The notes: generated from the sequence alone by a model not told the origin. A stretch of DNA of 14,775 nucleotides from CBDUEV01 sp965366365 (GCA_965366365.1 CBDUEV010000071.1:1-14775); one strand, 5' to 3'. Positions 6,562-14,775 are shown, counted from the stretch's first letter. A program made the numbers and translations.

Positions 6562-6568
6562 CTCCTTT
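6562..6568 (-). promoter_or_regulatory. Strong ribosome binding site of the DUF4388 gene
   Basis: AAAGGAG lies seven bases before the ATG at 6554 on the minus strand, which decides this start over the longer open frame beginning near 6626. The 93-bp gap after aroE shows no clear promoter or T-tailed terminator. Confidence 0.8.
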
Positions 6569-6647
6569 GGCCAGTCCAAGAGAGTTTTCGGTCGAACCAG
6601 GCGGAGCCTTGAGGTCTTTGCCGCAAAGCGCCCCGCGCCCGGACCCG

Positions 6648-7418
6648 TCAAACGGCCGCGGCACGCATGGCAGCCGCATCGGCCGGCACGCCGGTCCAGA
6701 GCTCGAAGGAGGCCATCGCCTGCCCGATGAGCATGTCGAGACCGTTCGCGGAGGGGATTCCGCTCAGGCCGGCGGTCGTCACGGCTTGCGACACTCGGGG
6801 GCCGTACGTCATGTCCAGAAGACCGGCTGCTGCCTCGACCACACCCTCGGGAAGCCGCTCGGAGCCCATCCCGATCGGCGTGGCGTTGACCAGCGTGGCG
6901 CCCGTCACGGTGGTGCCCCACGGCACCGGATGGGCGTCGATGTCAAGACGGTCGATCAGCGCGACCGCCGCCTCGAATCTCCGACCGGAGACGAACAATT
7001 GCCGGTTCTCCAGTTCGACCAGAGCCGCCGCGGCCGCCCCGCCGGTTCCCAACACCAGGACCGGCCCCTCGGTGGGGAGGCCTCCCGCCTGCCATGCGAA
7101 CCGGACCCCTTGGCCGTCGGTCGAGTACCCGGTCAGGGCTGCGCCTCGCATCACCCACGTATTGACAGACCCGGATCTCTGGGCGGCCTGATCGAGCTCG
7201 TCGGAGAGTTCGGCGGCCACTCGCTTGTGGGGCATCGTCACGTTTGCGCCGGTCAGGACGCCGGCTCGCAGCTCTTCAGCCGCCGCCGCCATACCCTGGG
7301 GGTTCACCGTGCGGGCCGAATAGCGGCCCTCGAGACCGGCCGCCAGCAATGCCGCGGTGTGCAGGGCGGGAGAACGGGAGTGCTCGACCGGGTCGCCCAA
7401 GAGGACCAGCTCGATCAA
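6648..7418 (-). CDS. aroE: Shikimate dehydrogenase
   Basis: AroE reduces 3-dehydroshikimate to shikimate with NADPH in the cytosolic shikimate pathway for aromatic amino acids. The shikimate-binding SRS (in EHSRSPALH), the catalytic Lys65 in NVTMPHK and Asp101 in GYSTDGQG are present. So are the Rossmann GTGGAA, the LVNATPIGM loop and the C-terminal NGLDMLIGQ motif. The start is taken as TTG at 7418. It overlaps the mltG stop as TTGA and has AGAGGG nine bases upstream. It gives a 256-residue protein in which the catalytic lysine is residue 65, as in E. coli AroE. Another TTG at 7454 would add 12 residues and cannot be excluded. The gene is coupled to mltG, an arrangement typical of actinobacteria. 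NADPH preference is assumed from the family. Confidence 0.95.
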   Translation of the reverse strand: MIELVLLGDPVEHSRSPALHTAALLAAGLEGRYSARTVNPQGMAAAAEELRAGVLTGANVTMPHKRVAAELSDELDQAAQRSGSVNTWVMRGAALTGYSTDGQGVRFAWQAGGLPTEGPVLVLGTGGAAAAALVELENRQLFVSGRRFEAAVALIDRLDIDAHPVPWGTTVTGATLVNATPIGMGSERLPEGVVEAAAGLLDMTYGPRVSQAVTTAGLSGIPSANGLDMLIGQAMASFELWTGVPADAAAMRAAAV

Positions 7419-8500
7419 GGAAAGAGGCCCTCTGCCTTGGCCTTCGCCTTCCAATCGAGGAACTCGTCGTAGTTGGCTGTGAACGAATGAGACCCGTCCG
7501 CGCTGGTCAACACGTAGTAGAGGTAGTCGGTGTCGGGTGCGGAAACCAGGGCATCGAGGGAGGCGCGGCCAGGCGCTCCGATGGGAGTGGGAGGCAACCC
7601 GTTGTTCTGGTACGTGTTGTAGGGAGAATCGATCTCGAGATCCGCCAGAGTCAATCCAATCCCGCGCTCCCCCATCGCGTAGAGAATCGTGGCGTCGATC
7701 TGGAGTGGCATTCCCATCTCGAGCCGGTTGAACATGACGCTCGCCACCAAGGGACGATCAGCGTCCACCCTGGTCTCCGCCTCGATGATGGAGGCCATGA
7801 CCAGCGCATCGTGGCGGTCGAAACCTCGCCCATCGAACTCGGTCCAGTCGATTGCGTCGATGCGGTCGACCATCGTGTCGGCGAGCCTCTGGAGGATATC
7901 GGCGCCGGTGGCGTTGATCGAGAACTCGTAGGTGTCGGGAAACAGGAGACCCTCCCACTCTGCCAGCTCTGTGCCATCCTCTGGAACGTAGGGCGAATCG
8001 ACGAGACCACCCACCAGCGCCTCGGAGAGTTCACTCTCCTCCACCGAGGTCTGGTCGGCGATCTCGGTGAGTACCTCTTCGATGCGGAGACCCTCCCGCA
8101 CCGTTATTCGGTACACATCTTCCGGAGCGGGCCCGGCGAGGAGGATGGCAATCGCAGCCTCGTTGGCGAGGCCCGTGGAAAGGTCGTAGGTTCCGGCACC
8201 CAGCTGTTCCGCCACTCCCGCCTCCCGCACCGCTGTTTCGAAGCTCCGGGCAGAGGCGACGACATTCGCCTCTTCCAGGAGTGAGGCAATCGTCCGCGCC
8301 GAGGCGCCGCGGGGAATGGTCACCTGGACGGGAATCCCATCCGCCACGGTCACAGCGGGCGAGTCGTCCTCGGCGAGCAGCCCTCCCGCCCAGCGAGCCA
8401 GGTAGAGAGCTCCCCCGACGGCAACGGCTCCCGCCAACAACACCACGATGAGCACCCGGAGCGCTCTCCCGCCGCCCCCGCCGGACTCCTCGAACATCAT
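7415..8500 (-). CDS. mltG: Endolytic murein transglycosylase MltG (YceG family)
   Basis: MltG is a membrane-anchored lytic transglycosylase that cuts nascent peptidoglycan glycan strands and is thought to set their length. The 361-residue protein has a short Gly-rich cytoplasmic start, one transmembrane helix (about 14-35, RVLIVVLLAGAVAVGGALYL) and an extracytoplasmic YceG domain. The catalytic Glu at about residue 240 lies in ASIIEAET. LQIDATILYAMG, the NTYQNNGLPPTPIGAPG stretch and GSHSFTANYDEF are further hallmarks. The ATG at 8500 (or the adjacent one at 8497) overlaps the ruvX stop, so the genes are translationally coupled. An in-frame start at 8515 would add only five residues. The length is normal for the family. 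Confidence 0.95.
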   Translation of the reverse strand: MMFEESGGGGGRALRVLIVVLLAGAVAVGGALYLARWAGGLLAEDDSPAVTVADGIPVQVTIPRGASARTIASLLEEANVVASARSFETAVREAGVAEQLGAGTYDLSTGLANEAAIAILLAGPAPEDVYRITVREGLRIEEVLTEIADQTSVEESELSEALVGGLVDSPYVPEDGTELAEWEGLLFPDTYEFSINATGADILQRLADTMVDRIDAIDWTEFDGRGFDRHDALVMASIIEAETRVDADRPLVASVMFNRLEMGMPLQIDATILYAMGERGIGLTLADLEIDSPYNTYQNNGLPPTPIGAPGRASLDALVSAPDTDYLYYVLTSADGSHSFTANYDEFLDWKAKAKAEGLFP

Positions 8501-8892
8501 CGTCCGTCCAGCCAATGCTGCAACATCACGGCCGCCGCCACTTTGTCCACCAGTTCCTTGCGGCGTTTCCGACGTACCTTGCCGGCGATGAGCGCTTCTT
8601 CGGCGGTCTTGGTGGAGAGCCGCTCGTCGCTGAGGTGGACCGGGACGTCGACGACCTCGGAGACGCGTTCCGCCAGGGCGCGCGCCCCGGCGGTGGAAGC
8701 TGTTTCGCCGCCGGCCAAGGAAATGGGTAGGCCGACGACGACGGCTTCCACCTCCCTTTCCATGGCAAGAGCCCGGACCTTCTCGAGAAGATCCGGGTCC
8801 TCGGCGGCCCAGACCTCGTGGGGCTGGGCGGTGATTCTGAGCGGATCCGACAGGGCGACACCGATTCTCATCGTGCCGTAGTCCAATCCCAT
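8497..8892 (-). CDS. ruvX: Holliday junction resolvase-like protein RuvX/YqgF
   Basis: This RNase H-fold protein of the YqgF/RuvX family acts as a Holliday junction resolvase in some bacteria and has a proposed role in 16S rRNA 5'-end maturation in others. The 131-residue form starts MGLDYGTMRIGVALSD, with Asp4 as the first acidic residue. VVVGLPISLAGG follows, then Glu90 in SDERLST and Asp116 in LVDKVAAAVMLQHWL, which completes the acidic triad. The ATG at 8892 is preferred because family members begin right at this motif. It sits 16 bases after the alaS stop, with only a weak purine-rich site upstream. The frame is open to an ATG at 8952, which would overlap alaS. The 3' end overlaps mltG by 4 bp. 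Confidence 0.92.
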   Translation of the reverse strand: MGLDYGTMRIGVALSDPLRITAQPHEVWAAEDPDLLEKVRALAMEREVEAVVVGLPISLAGGETASTAGARALAERVSEVVDVPVHLSDERLSTKTAEEALIAGKVRRKRRKELVDKVAAAVMLQHWLDGR

Positions 8893-8908
8893 GATTCGTC
8901 CCAGGGTC

Positions 8909-11545
8909 CTATACCTCCGAGAGGGCTCTGCCCGCTTCTTCCCTGGCGGCATTCAGCGCATCGTTCAGTCTATCGCCGTGCGGCCCACCCGCCTGACACA
9001 GCTCTGGGTCGCGACTCCCACCGCCACCCAGGAGTTTCGCAGCAGGCAGGATGATATCGGCGGCCGACACGCCGGCACGGACGAGTTCGCCCGAGACGGA
9101 TCCCACGAGTGAGCCCTTGCCGTCCGCCTCCGAGCCCAGAATGACCACCCCGGCGCCGATGCGGTCCCGGACGGAGAGCGCCAGCTGTCGGAGTTCGTCG
9201 GCGCGGACCCCTGTCACCCCTGCAACCACCAGCTTGGTTTCGCCGGAGGAGGTCTTGACGATGGCCGCGCCGGCGGCCAGCTCGGCCGAAGCCTCGGAAC
9301 GGGCCCGGTCGGCCTGCGCCGCCAGCTCTCCCTCCAGGAGTCGGTTCTTCTCGAGCAGGGCCTCGACCCGCCCAGGGACATCGACTGGCGATGTCCGAAG
9401 CAGCGCCCCGGTGCTCTCGAGTGCCTTCCTGAGTTTGACGAGATGCCGGTAACCGTCCTCGCCGGTCAGCGCTTCCACCCTTCGCGTATTCGATCCGATC
9501 GAGCTCTCGTTGAGCAGGACCACGGGCCCAACCTGGCCGGCCGCCGGGGTGTGGGTTCCTCCGCACAACTCGGTGGAGAAGCCGCCGATCTGAACGACGC
9601 GCACCGTGTCGCCGTATTTGTCGCCGAAAAACGCCAGGGCGCCCATCTCTTTCGCCTCGTCCATGCTGGTCACGGTGGTCGTCACGCCGGCGTTGGTGAT
9701 GATGTTCTCGTTGGTGAGTCGCTCGATCTCGGCAAGTTCTTCGTCCTTGACCGCGTCGAAATGGCTGAAGTCGAAGCGCAAGCGACCCGGTTCGACGAGA
9801 GAGCCGGCCTGGTGGGCGTGTTCACCAACCACCTCTCGAAGAGCCCAGTGGAGAAGGTGGGTTCCGGTGTGGGACTTCCTGATCCTCTCGCGCCGCGGGG
9901 AGTCGATCTGCAGACTGGCTTCCTGCCCGATCTGCACGAAGCCTTTGGTCACTTTGCCACGATGGCCGTGAAAGCCCTGGACGGCGTGCTTGGTGTCCTC
10001 AACCGAGATGATGCCGGTCGGTGTCTCGATGGTTCCACGGTCGCCGACTTGGCCACCGGCTTCGGCGTAGAACGGTGTCTGGTCGACGAAGACCTCCGCC
10101 TCCTGACCGGCTTCGACCCGATCGACGGTTTCGCCTTCGCGGACCATGGCCAGGATTCGTCCCGAGCTCTCCTCTTGCGTGTAACCGAGGAATTCCGTCG
10201 GGCCGACTGCATCCATCACTCCGAGATACATCTGACTCAGTTCTGCCTCGGCCCCCCCTGTGAAGGCCTCCTTGGCCCGCTTCCGTTGCGCGTCCATTGC
10301 CACGTCGAAGGCTTCCAGGTCGACGGTCAGACCGGCTTCGGCGGCCACTTCTTTGGTCAGATCCACCGGGAAACCGAACGTGTCGTGGAGCTTGAACGCC
10401 ACTTCACCGCTCAGCACCCCTCCTCCGGGAAGTTCCGAGATCGCCTCCGACAGGAGGCTGTGACCGGACTCGAGCGTGCGCCGGAACCCCTCCTCCTCCC
10501 TGGCCGCCACATCGGTGATCGCATCGATGCGTTCCGCCAGTTCCGGATAGCCGTCCGCCATCGCCTCCACCGAGGCGCGCACCACGCCGGGCATGAGGAG
10601 ACCCTGGCCGCCCAGCTGCCAGGCGTGCCGTACGGCTCGACGAAGTACCCGGCGCAACACATAGCCTCGGCCCGTGTTGGACGGACGAACACCGTCGGAG
10701 ATCAGCATCGTCACCGTCCGGGCATGGTCGGCGATGATCCGGAGCGACACGTCGGACAAGGCGTCGGCGCCGAAACCGACGCCGGTGTACGAACTCCCTG
10801 CCGCGACGATGTGCCGGATCGAGTCGATTTCGAATACGGTATCGACGTCCTGGAGCACTGCGGCGGCTCGCTCGAGACCGAGCCCGGTGTCGATGCTCTT
10901 CGCCGGAAGGTCTCCGACGACGTGATAGGGCCTGTCCTGGATGTTCTGCATGAACACCAGATTCCAGATCTCGACGAATCGATCCTCACCACCACCGATC
11001 GGGCCGCCATCTTCGCCGTACTGCGCTCCCCGGTCCACGAAGATCTCGGAGGCGGGGCCACACGGCCCCGGGACTCCCATCTGCCAGAAGTTGTCCTTGT
11101 CGCCTCGCTGCAGGCGATCTGGTGAGATTCCCTCCTGGTCGATCCAGATCTCGGCACCCTCGTCGTCGTCCTTGTAGACCGTGTACCAGAGCCGGCTCTC
11201 ATCCAACCCGAGTACTTCGGTGACGTACTCGTGAGCGAACTTGATCGCATCATGTTTGAAGTAGTCCCCGAACGAGAAGTTGCCCATCATCTCGAAGAAC
11301 GACAGGTGGCGAGCTGTGGTGCCGATGATGTCGATGTCGATGGTCCTCACGCACTTCTGGACGGAGACGGCGCGAGGATACGGCGCAGGTTCCTCACCGA
11401 GAAAGTACGGTTTGAAAGGAACCATCCCGGCGTTGGTGAGCATGAGCGTCGGGTCGATCGGGATCAGCGACGCCGAGGGGCGAACGGTGTGCTGACGATC
11501 GGAGAAGAAATCCGTGAACGAGCGACGAAGCTGATTGGCATCCAT
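8909..11545 (-). CDS. alaS: Alanine--tRNA ligase
   Basis: AlaRS charges tRNA-Ala and removes misattached Ser or Gly. The 878 residues include the class II catalytic core (about 1-240; MLTNAGMVPFKPYF, TTARHLSFFEMMGNFSFGDYFK) and a tRNA-recognition helical region to about 450. The editing domain has its four zinc ligands His559, His563 (SHTGTHLLH), Cys661 and His665 (CGGTH). A C-Ala domain ends the chain. All motifs are intact and the length is standard. The segment VQKCVRTIDIDIIGTTARH resembles actinobacterial AlaRS. The ATG at 11545 gives the expected MDANQLRRSFTDFF start but has no clear Shine-Dalgarno; two competing hairpins lie just upstream. The stop is followed 16 bases later by ruvX. 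Confidence 0.97.
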   Translation of the reverse strand: MDANQLRRSFTDFFSDRQHTVRPSASLIPIDPTLMLTNAGMVPFKPYFLGEEPAPYPRAVSVQKCVRTIDIDIIGTTARHLSFFEMMGNFSFGDYFKHDAIKFAHEYVTEVLGLDESRLWYTVYKDDDEGAEIWIDQEGISPDRLQRGDKDNFWQMGVPGPCGPASEIFVDRGAQYGEDGGPIGGGEDRFVEIWNLVFMQNIQDRPYHVVGDLPAKSIDTGLGLERAAAVLQDVDTVFEIDSIRHIVAAGSSYTGVGFGADALSDVSLRIIADHARTVTMLISDGVRPSNTGRGYVLRRVLRRAVRHAWQLGGQGLLMPGVVRASVEAMADGYPELAERIDAITDVAAREEEGFRRTLESGHSLLSEAISELPGGGVLSGEVAFKLHDTFGFPVDLTKEVAAEAGLTVDLEAFDVAMDAQRKRAKEAFTGGAEAELSQMYLGVMDAVGPTEFLGYTQEESSGRILAMVREGETVDRVEAGQEAEVFVDQTPFYAEAGGQVGDRGTIETPTGIISVEDTKHAVQGFHGHRGKVTKGFVQIGQEASLQIDSPRRERIRKSHTGTHLLHWALREVVGEHAHQAGSLVEPGRLRFDFSHFDAVKDEELAEIERLTNENIITNAGVTTTVTSMDEAKEMGALAFFGDKYGDTVRVVQIGGFSTELCGGTHTPAAGQVGPVVLLNESSIGSNTRRVEALTGEDGYRHLVKLRKALESTGALLRTSPVDVPGRVEALLEKNRLLEGELAAQADRARSEASAELAAGAAIVKTSSGETKLVVAGVTGVRADELRQLALSVRDRIGAGVVILGSEADGKGSLVGSVSGELVRAGVSAADIILPAAKLLGGGGSRDPELCQAGGPHGDRLNDALNAAREEAGRALSEV

Positions 11546-11563
11546 GAAGGCCGCAGGATAGCG

Positions 11564-11596
11564 CCCACCCTACGGATGGGGAGCTGGCCGCTCCCC
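11564..11596 (-). promoter_or_regulatory. Two mutually exclusive hairpins in the alaS leader
   Basis: On the minus strand GGGGAGC (11596-11590) pairs with GCTCCCC (11584-11578) around a five-base loop. CCCATCC (11580-11574) can pair instead with GGGTGGG (11570-11564) around three bases, with one G-U pair. The two share bases 11578-11580, so both cannot form fully. They end about 18 bases before the alaS ATG. They may affect alaS translation, or the first may be a weak rarA terminator, though no T tract follows it. Confidence 0.35.
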
Positions 11597-11666
11597 GACC
11601 GGCGCCCATCCAGCGGATCACCCGCTCGCCGTCGCCATCGCCGGCCGGCACGGGCGACGCGGCGGG

Positions 11667-13001
11667 CTACTCGGGCCGACTCTCGCGCCCTCTCCAGCTC
11701 TCCATCCTCCGGGCGATCGCGGCCTCTTCACCGGTGGATTCTGGCTCAAAGAGCCGGACGCCCTTGGCCACCTCAGGCAGATACTCCTGCGCGACGAAGT
11801 GGCCCGGGAAGTCATGCGGATAGCGGTACTCGGTTCCGTGGCCCAGTTCTGCACTGCCGGCATAGTGGGCATCGCGCAGATGGGCAGGCACTTCGGCTCC
11901 GGGGTGTTTCTGGACCTCCCGGCGGGCCGCCCCCATGGCCTTGGTGACACTGTTCGATTTCGGCGCCGTCGCCAGATGAAGGGCGGCGTGAGAGAGGGCA
12001 AACGCCGCTTCGGGAATCCCGACGAACTGCAGCGCCTGAACTGCCGCGCCGGCCACCACCAGGGACGTGTGATCCGCCAGGCCGACATCCTCCGAGGCGA
12101 AGATCACCATGCGCCGAGCTATGAACTCTGGATCCTCACCTGCTTCGAGCATCGTGTGCAGCCAATAGAGGGCCGCGTCAGGGTCCGAACCACGGAGCGA
12201 CTTGATGAACGCCGAGACCACGTCGTAGTGCTGGTCTCCGGACTTGTCATACCGGATGATGCGGCGCTGCAGGGCTTCCTCCACGTCGGCGAAGGTAACG
12301 ACACTCTGGCCGCGACCCGTGGCCACGATGGCGGCGGTCTCGAGGGCATTGAGCGCCAATCGGGCGTCACCGCCGCACCTTTCGGCCAGAGCGACGATCG
12401 CCTCCTCGTCGATCGACAACCCGAGTCCCGCCATACCCCGCTCGTCACGCATGGCCCGGTCGACGAGCTCCCCGATGTCGTCCGGGCCGAGGCGCTCGAC
12501 TCTGAACAAGGTGCACCGGGACATGAGCGGTGAGTTGACCTCGAAGAACGGATTCTCCGTGGTAGCTCCGACCAGGATCACAGTGCCGTTCTCGACGCCG
12601 GGCAGGAGCGCATCCTGCTGGGCCTTGTTGAAGCGGTGAATCTCGTCGAGGAACAGCACTGTGCGGCGTCCCTCGTCCTCGAGTCGCCCCAGTGCCTCGG
12701 CGAGGATCGCTCTCACGTCTTTCACGGAGGCGGAGGTGGCCGACAACTGCTCGAAGTGGGCGTTCGACTCGGAAGCGACCAGTCTCGCCAACGTCGTCTT
12801 CCCCGTGCCGGGCGGGCCCCAGATGATCATCGAGACAGGTCGCCCCTGCTGGACCATCGCCGCAAAGGCGGCCCCTTCCCCCAGGAGATTGGCATGACCG
12901 ACGACATCGCCGACTCGCTGCGGCCGCATTCTGGCCGGCAACGGGGCAGCGGCCCTGCGGCGCTCTGCGCGCGCCTCTTCGAAGAGGTCCCCGGTGGTCA
13001 T
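11667..13001 (-). CDS. rarA: Replication-associated recombination protein A (RarA/MgsA AAA+ ATPase)
   Basis: RarA is a AAA+ ATPase related to clamp-loader subunits and eukaryotic WRNIP1/Mgs1. It acts at stalled replication forks and interacts with SSB in the species studied. The 444-residue protein has Walker A GPPGTGKTT (62-70), Walker B VLFLDEIHRF (115-124) and sensor 1 in ILVGATTENPFFEVNSPLMSRC (142-163). The C-terminal tetramerisation region is present (SGDQHYDVVSAFIKSLRGSDPDAALYW). The ATG at 13001 is one base after the aspS stop (TGA-C-ATG). A second ATG at 13037 would add 12 residues overlapping aspS and is possible, since neither start has a strong ribosome site. RarA next to aspS and alaS is a frequent actinobacterial arrangement. 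Confidence 0.95.
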   Translation of the reverse strand: MTTGDLFEEARAERRRAAAPLPARMRPQRVGDVVGHANLLGEGAAFAAMVQQGRPVSMIIWGPPGTGKTTLARLVASESNAHFEQLSATSASVKDVRAILAEALGRLEDEGRRTVLFLDEIHRFNKAQQDALLPGVENGTVILVGATTENPFFEVNSPLMSRCTLFRVERLGPDDIGELVDRAMRDERGMAGLGLSIDEEAIVALAERCGGDARLALNALETAAIVATGRGQSVVTFADVEEALQRRIIRYDKSGDQHYDVVSAFIKSLRGSDPDAALYWLHTMLEAGEDPEFIARRMVIFASEDVGLADHTSLVVAGAAVQALQFVGIPEAAFALSHAALHLATAPKSNSVTKAMGAARREVQKHPGAEVPAHLRDAHYAGSAELGHGTEYRYPHDFPGHFVAQEYLPEVAKGVRLFEPESTGEEAAIARRMESWRGRESRPE

Positions 13002-13002
13002 G

Positions 13003-14775
13003 TCAGCCGGGATCGCTCGCTGCTTCGTCCGCCTCATCAGAAGCAGCCTGCAGTGACGCCTTCACCGCCGGGCGCAAGTCGATTCCCAGTTCCCGCAGCT
13101 GCTCCTCGGAGACCAACGATGGCGAGCCGGTCAAGGGGTCGGTGCCGCGCTGCGTCTTCGGAAATGGGATGACATCTCGAATGCTGGGCACATCGAGGAG
13201 GATGGCGAGGAGTCGGTCGATGCCAACCGCGAAGCCCGCATGGGGCGGCGTTCCGTACCGCAGTGCTTTGACGAACCACCCGAAACGGCTCTCGGCGTCC
13301 GCTTTGCTGATCCCGAGAATCTCGAATACCTGGCTCTGCACGTCCGGGTCGTGAATCCTGACCGACCCCGACCCGAGTTCGCTGCCGTTGAGGACCAGGT
13401 CGTACGACTTGGCGATGGCCTCGCCGGGACGATCTCGCATTTCTTCGATGCTCCGGGGCTGTGTGAACGGATGGTGACTGGGGACGAGATCGCCCTCGGC
13501 GGTCTCTTCGAAGACCGGGAAGTCCACGATCCACAGGAACGCCAGCTCATCGTGGTTGTCGGGCTGACCGAGGTCGAGGCGGAGCTGGCCGAGGATGGGC
13601 GCCACTACGGCGGCATGGTCGGCAGCCAGCAGGAGAGTGTCACCGGGTTCGACGGCCAGGTTCTCACGCAACCCGGCCATTTCCGTTTCCGAGAGGAACT
13701 TGGCGACCGGAGAGCGGAAGGACCCGTCCTCTTCGGCCACCATCCAGACGAGGCCCTTGGCGCCCAATTCGACGGCGCGAGAGACCAACGCATCGAGGCC
13801 CGACCGCGAGAGCTCGAGCCGGCCCGCGTTGATGGCCCGGACGACGCCCCCGCTCTCGAGCGCTCCGCCGAAGCCCTTGAACTCCGTGCCGGCAAAGATC
13901 GGAGATACATCGACGATCTCCATTCCGAACCGGATGTCTGGCTTGTCCGTGCCGAAACGCGCCATGGCCTCGTGGTAGGTCATCCTGGGCAGCGGATCCT
14001 CGATTGTGGATCCCCGAACGGCGGTCACGGCCGCCCGAACTGCACGCTCGACGGTCGCCTGCACGTCCGATTCGCCCCAGAAGGCTCCTTCGATGTCCAG
14101 TTGGGTGAACTCGATCTGCCGGTCCGATCGGAAATCTTCGTCGCGGTAGCAGCGAGCAATCTGGTAGTAGCGATCGACTCCGCCCACCATGAGGAGCTGC
14201 TTGAAGAGCTGCGGCGACTGCGGCAGGGCGTAGAAGGAACCCTGGCGGAGCCGGCTCGGCACCAGGACATCGCGCGCTCCCTCCGGAGTGGAAGCGATGA
14301 GAGTGGGGGTCTCGACCTCGAGGAACCCGAGGTCGGCCAGGGAGCCTCGCAGGGCCTGGGTGGCGGCGCTGCGGGCCTTGAGCGCTGCAGCCATCTTCGG
14401 GCGACGGAAGTCGAGGTAGCGGTATTGGAGGCGAATCAATTCGTCGGTGTCGATCCGGTCGTCGAGCATGAACGGCAAGGGATCAGCGGTGCTCAGTACC
14501 CGAAGTGCGGTCGCGGCCAGTTCCACGGCCCCTGTCGGCATCTCGGGGTTCTCGGTTCCTTCCAGGCGAGCTTGGACTTCGCCCTCGACGGCGATGCAGT
14601 ACTCCATCCGCAAGTCGTGCGAGCCGGGGAGGTGATCGGGATCGAGCACGACCTGGAGGACCCCGCGCGCGTCGCGCAGGTCGACAAAGAGAATCCCCCC
14701 GTGATCCCTTCTCCGGGCAACCCATCCGGCCAGTCGCACCGTCCGCCCGACATCTTCGATGGTCAGATCGCCGGC
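13003..14775 (-). CDS. aspS: Aspartate--tRNA ligase, bacterial type (5' end off the window)
   Basis: AspRS attaches aspartate to tRNA-Asp. The frame is open through the right edge, starting AGDLTIEDVGRTVRLAGWVARRRD, so only about five or six N-terminal residues appear to be missing. The internal GTG at 14739 is not the true start. An OB-fold anticodon domain comes first, then the class II core with motif 1 (FLEVETPTLIASTPEGARDVLVPS), motif 2 (RCYRDEDFRSDRQIEFTQLDIE) and motif 3 (GFAVGIDRLLAILL). The bacterial GAD insertion lies between motifs 2 and 3. The RRRDHGG sequence has His where discriminating enzymes such as E. coli AspRS have Leu. This suggests a non-discriminating enzyme that also charges tRNA-Asn. 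The stop lies one base before the preferred rarA start. Confidence 0.96.
   Translation of the reverse strand, partial: AGDLTIEDVGRTVRLAGWVARRRDHGGILFVDLRDARGVLQVVLDPDHLPGSHDLRMEYCIAVEGEVQARLEGTENPEMPTGAVELAATALRVLSTADPLPFMLDDRIDTDELIRLQYRYLDFRRPKMAAALKARSAATQALRGSLADLGFLEVETPTLIASTPEGARDVLVPSRLRQGSFYALPQSPQLFKQLLMVGGVDRYYQIARCYRDEDFRSDRQIEFTQLDIEGAFWGESDVQATVERAVRAAVTAVRGSTIEDPLPRMTYHEAMARFGTDKPDIRFGMEIVDVSPIFAGTEFKGFGGALESGGVVRAINAGRLELSRSGLDALVSRAVELGAKGLVWMVAEEDGSFRSPVAKFLSETEMAGLRENLAVEPGDTLLLAADHAAVVAPILGQLRLDLGQPDNHDELAFLWIVDFPVFEETAEGDLVPSHHPFTQPRSIEEMRDRPGEAIAKSYDLVLNGSELGSGSVRIHDPDVQSQVFEILGISKADAESRFGWFVKALRYGTPPHAGFAVGIDRLLAILLDVPSIRDVIPFPKTQRGTDPLTGSPSLVSEEQLRELGIDLRPAVKASLQAASDEADEAASDPG

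Noticed and set aside
9443..11125. A 560-codon open frame on the plus strand antisense to alaS.
   Set aside because: It is a GC-rich shadow of alaS. The minus-strand frame has all AlaRS motifs, while the plus-strand translation shows no family signature.
11546..11666. A T-box riboswitch for alaS.
   Set aside because: The leader is only 121 bp and lacks the T-box sequence and a terminator/antiterminator with a T run.

Overview
This window is a GC-rich (roughly 60-65%) chromosomal segment in which every supported gene lies on the minus strand, so transcription runs from right to left. The gene order aspS, rarA, alaS, ruvX, mltG, aroE is the conserved actinobacterial order. The AlaRS sequence also has an actinobacterial-looking segment (RTIDIDIIGTTARH in place of the proteobacterial type). 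The best guess is a member of the Actinomycetota that has type IV pili, for example an Acidimicrobiia-like lineage. The class is an inference that only a phylogeny could settle.

Right half (about 6648-14775), housekeeping genes: aspS (5' end off the window), rarA, alaS, ruvX, mltG and aroE. Most are separated by a few bases or overlap by 4 bp (TGA-C-ATG, ATGA and TTGA junctions), so they look like one translationally coupled unit. The exception is a 121-bp gap before alaS that holds two competing hairpins. Together they cover tRNA charging, replication-fork and Holliday-junction maintenance, cell-wall glycan cleavage and the shikimate pathway.

Left half (about 40-6554), a type IV pilus cluster: a DUF4388/PATAN-type regulatory protein, the extension ATPase PilB, the retraction ATPase PilT, the platform protein PilC and a major-pilin-like prepilin. 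All except pilB (GTG, modest RBS) have strong ribosome binding sites. A strong hairpin follows pilC. The pilin then has its own leader with a perfect GCCGATAA element, the -10 signature of sigma-28/WhiG/FliA-type promoters, suggesting separate control of pilin expression.

The most unusual point is that both ATPases begin with a tandem 24-5-24 residue module of the MshEN type, a c-di-GMP-binding fold in MshE/PilB proteins. PilT normally lacks it. Together with a PATAN-type protein encoded 12 bp upstream of pilB, this suggests that extension and retraction may both be under second-messenger or partner-protein control. That is an inference. The regulatory protein also carries a young 15-bp tandem repeat encoding pentapeptide-like units.

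No RNA genes, insertion sequences, CRISPR arrays, attachment sites or broken genes were seen.
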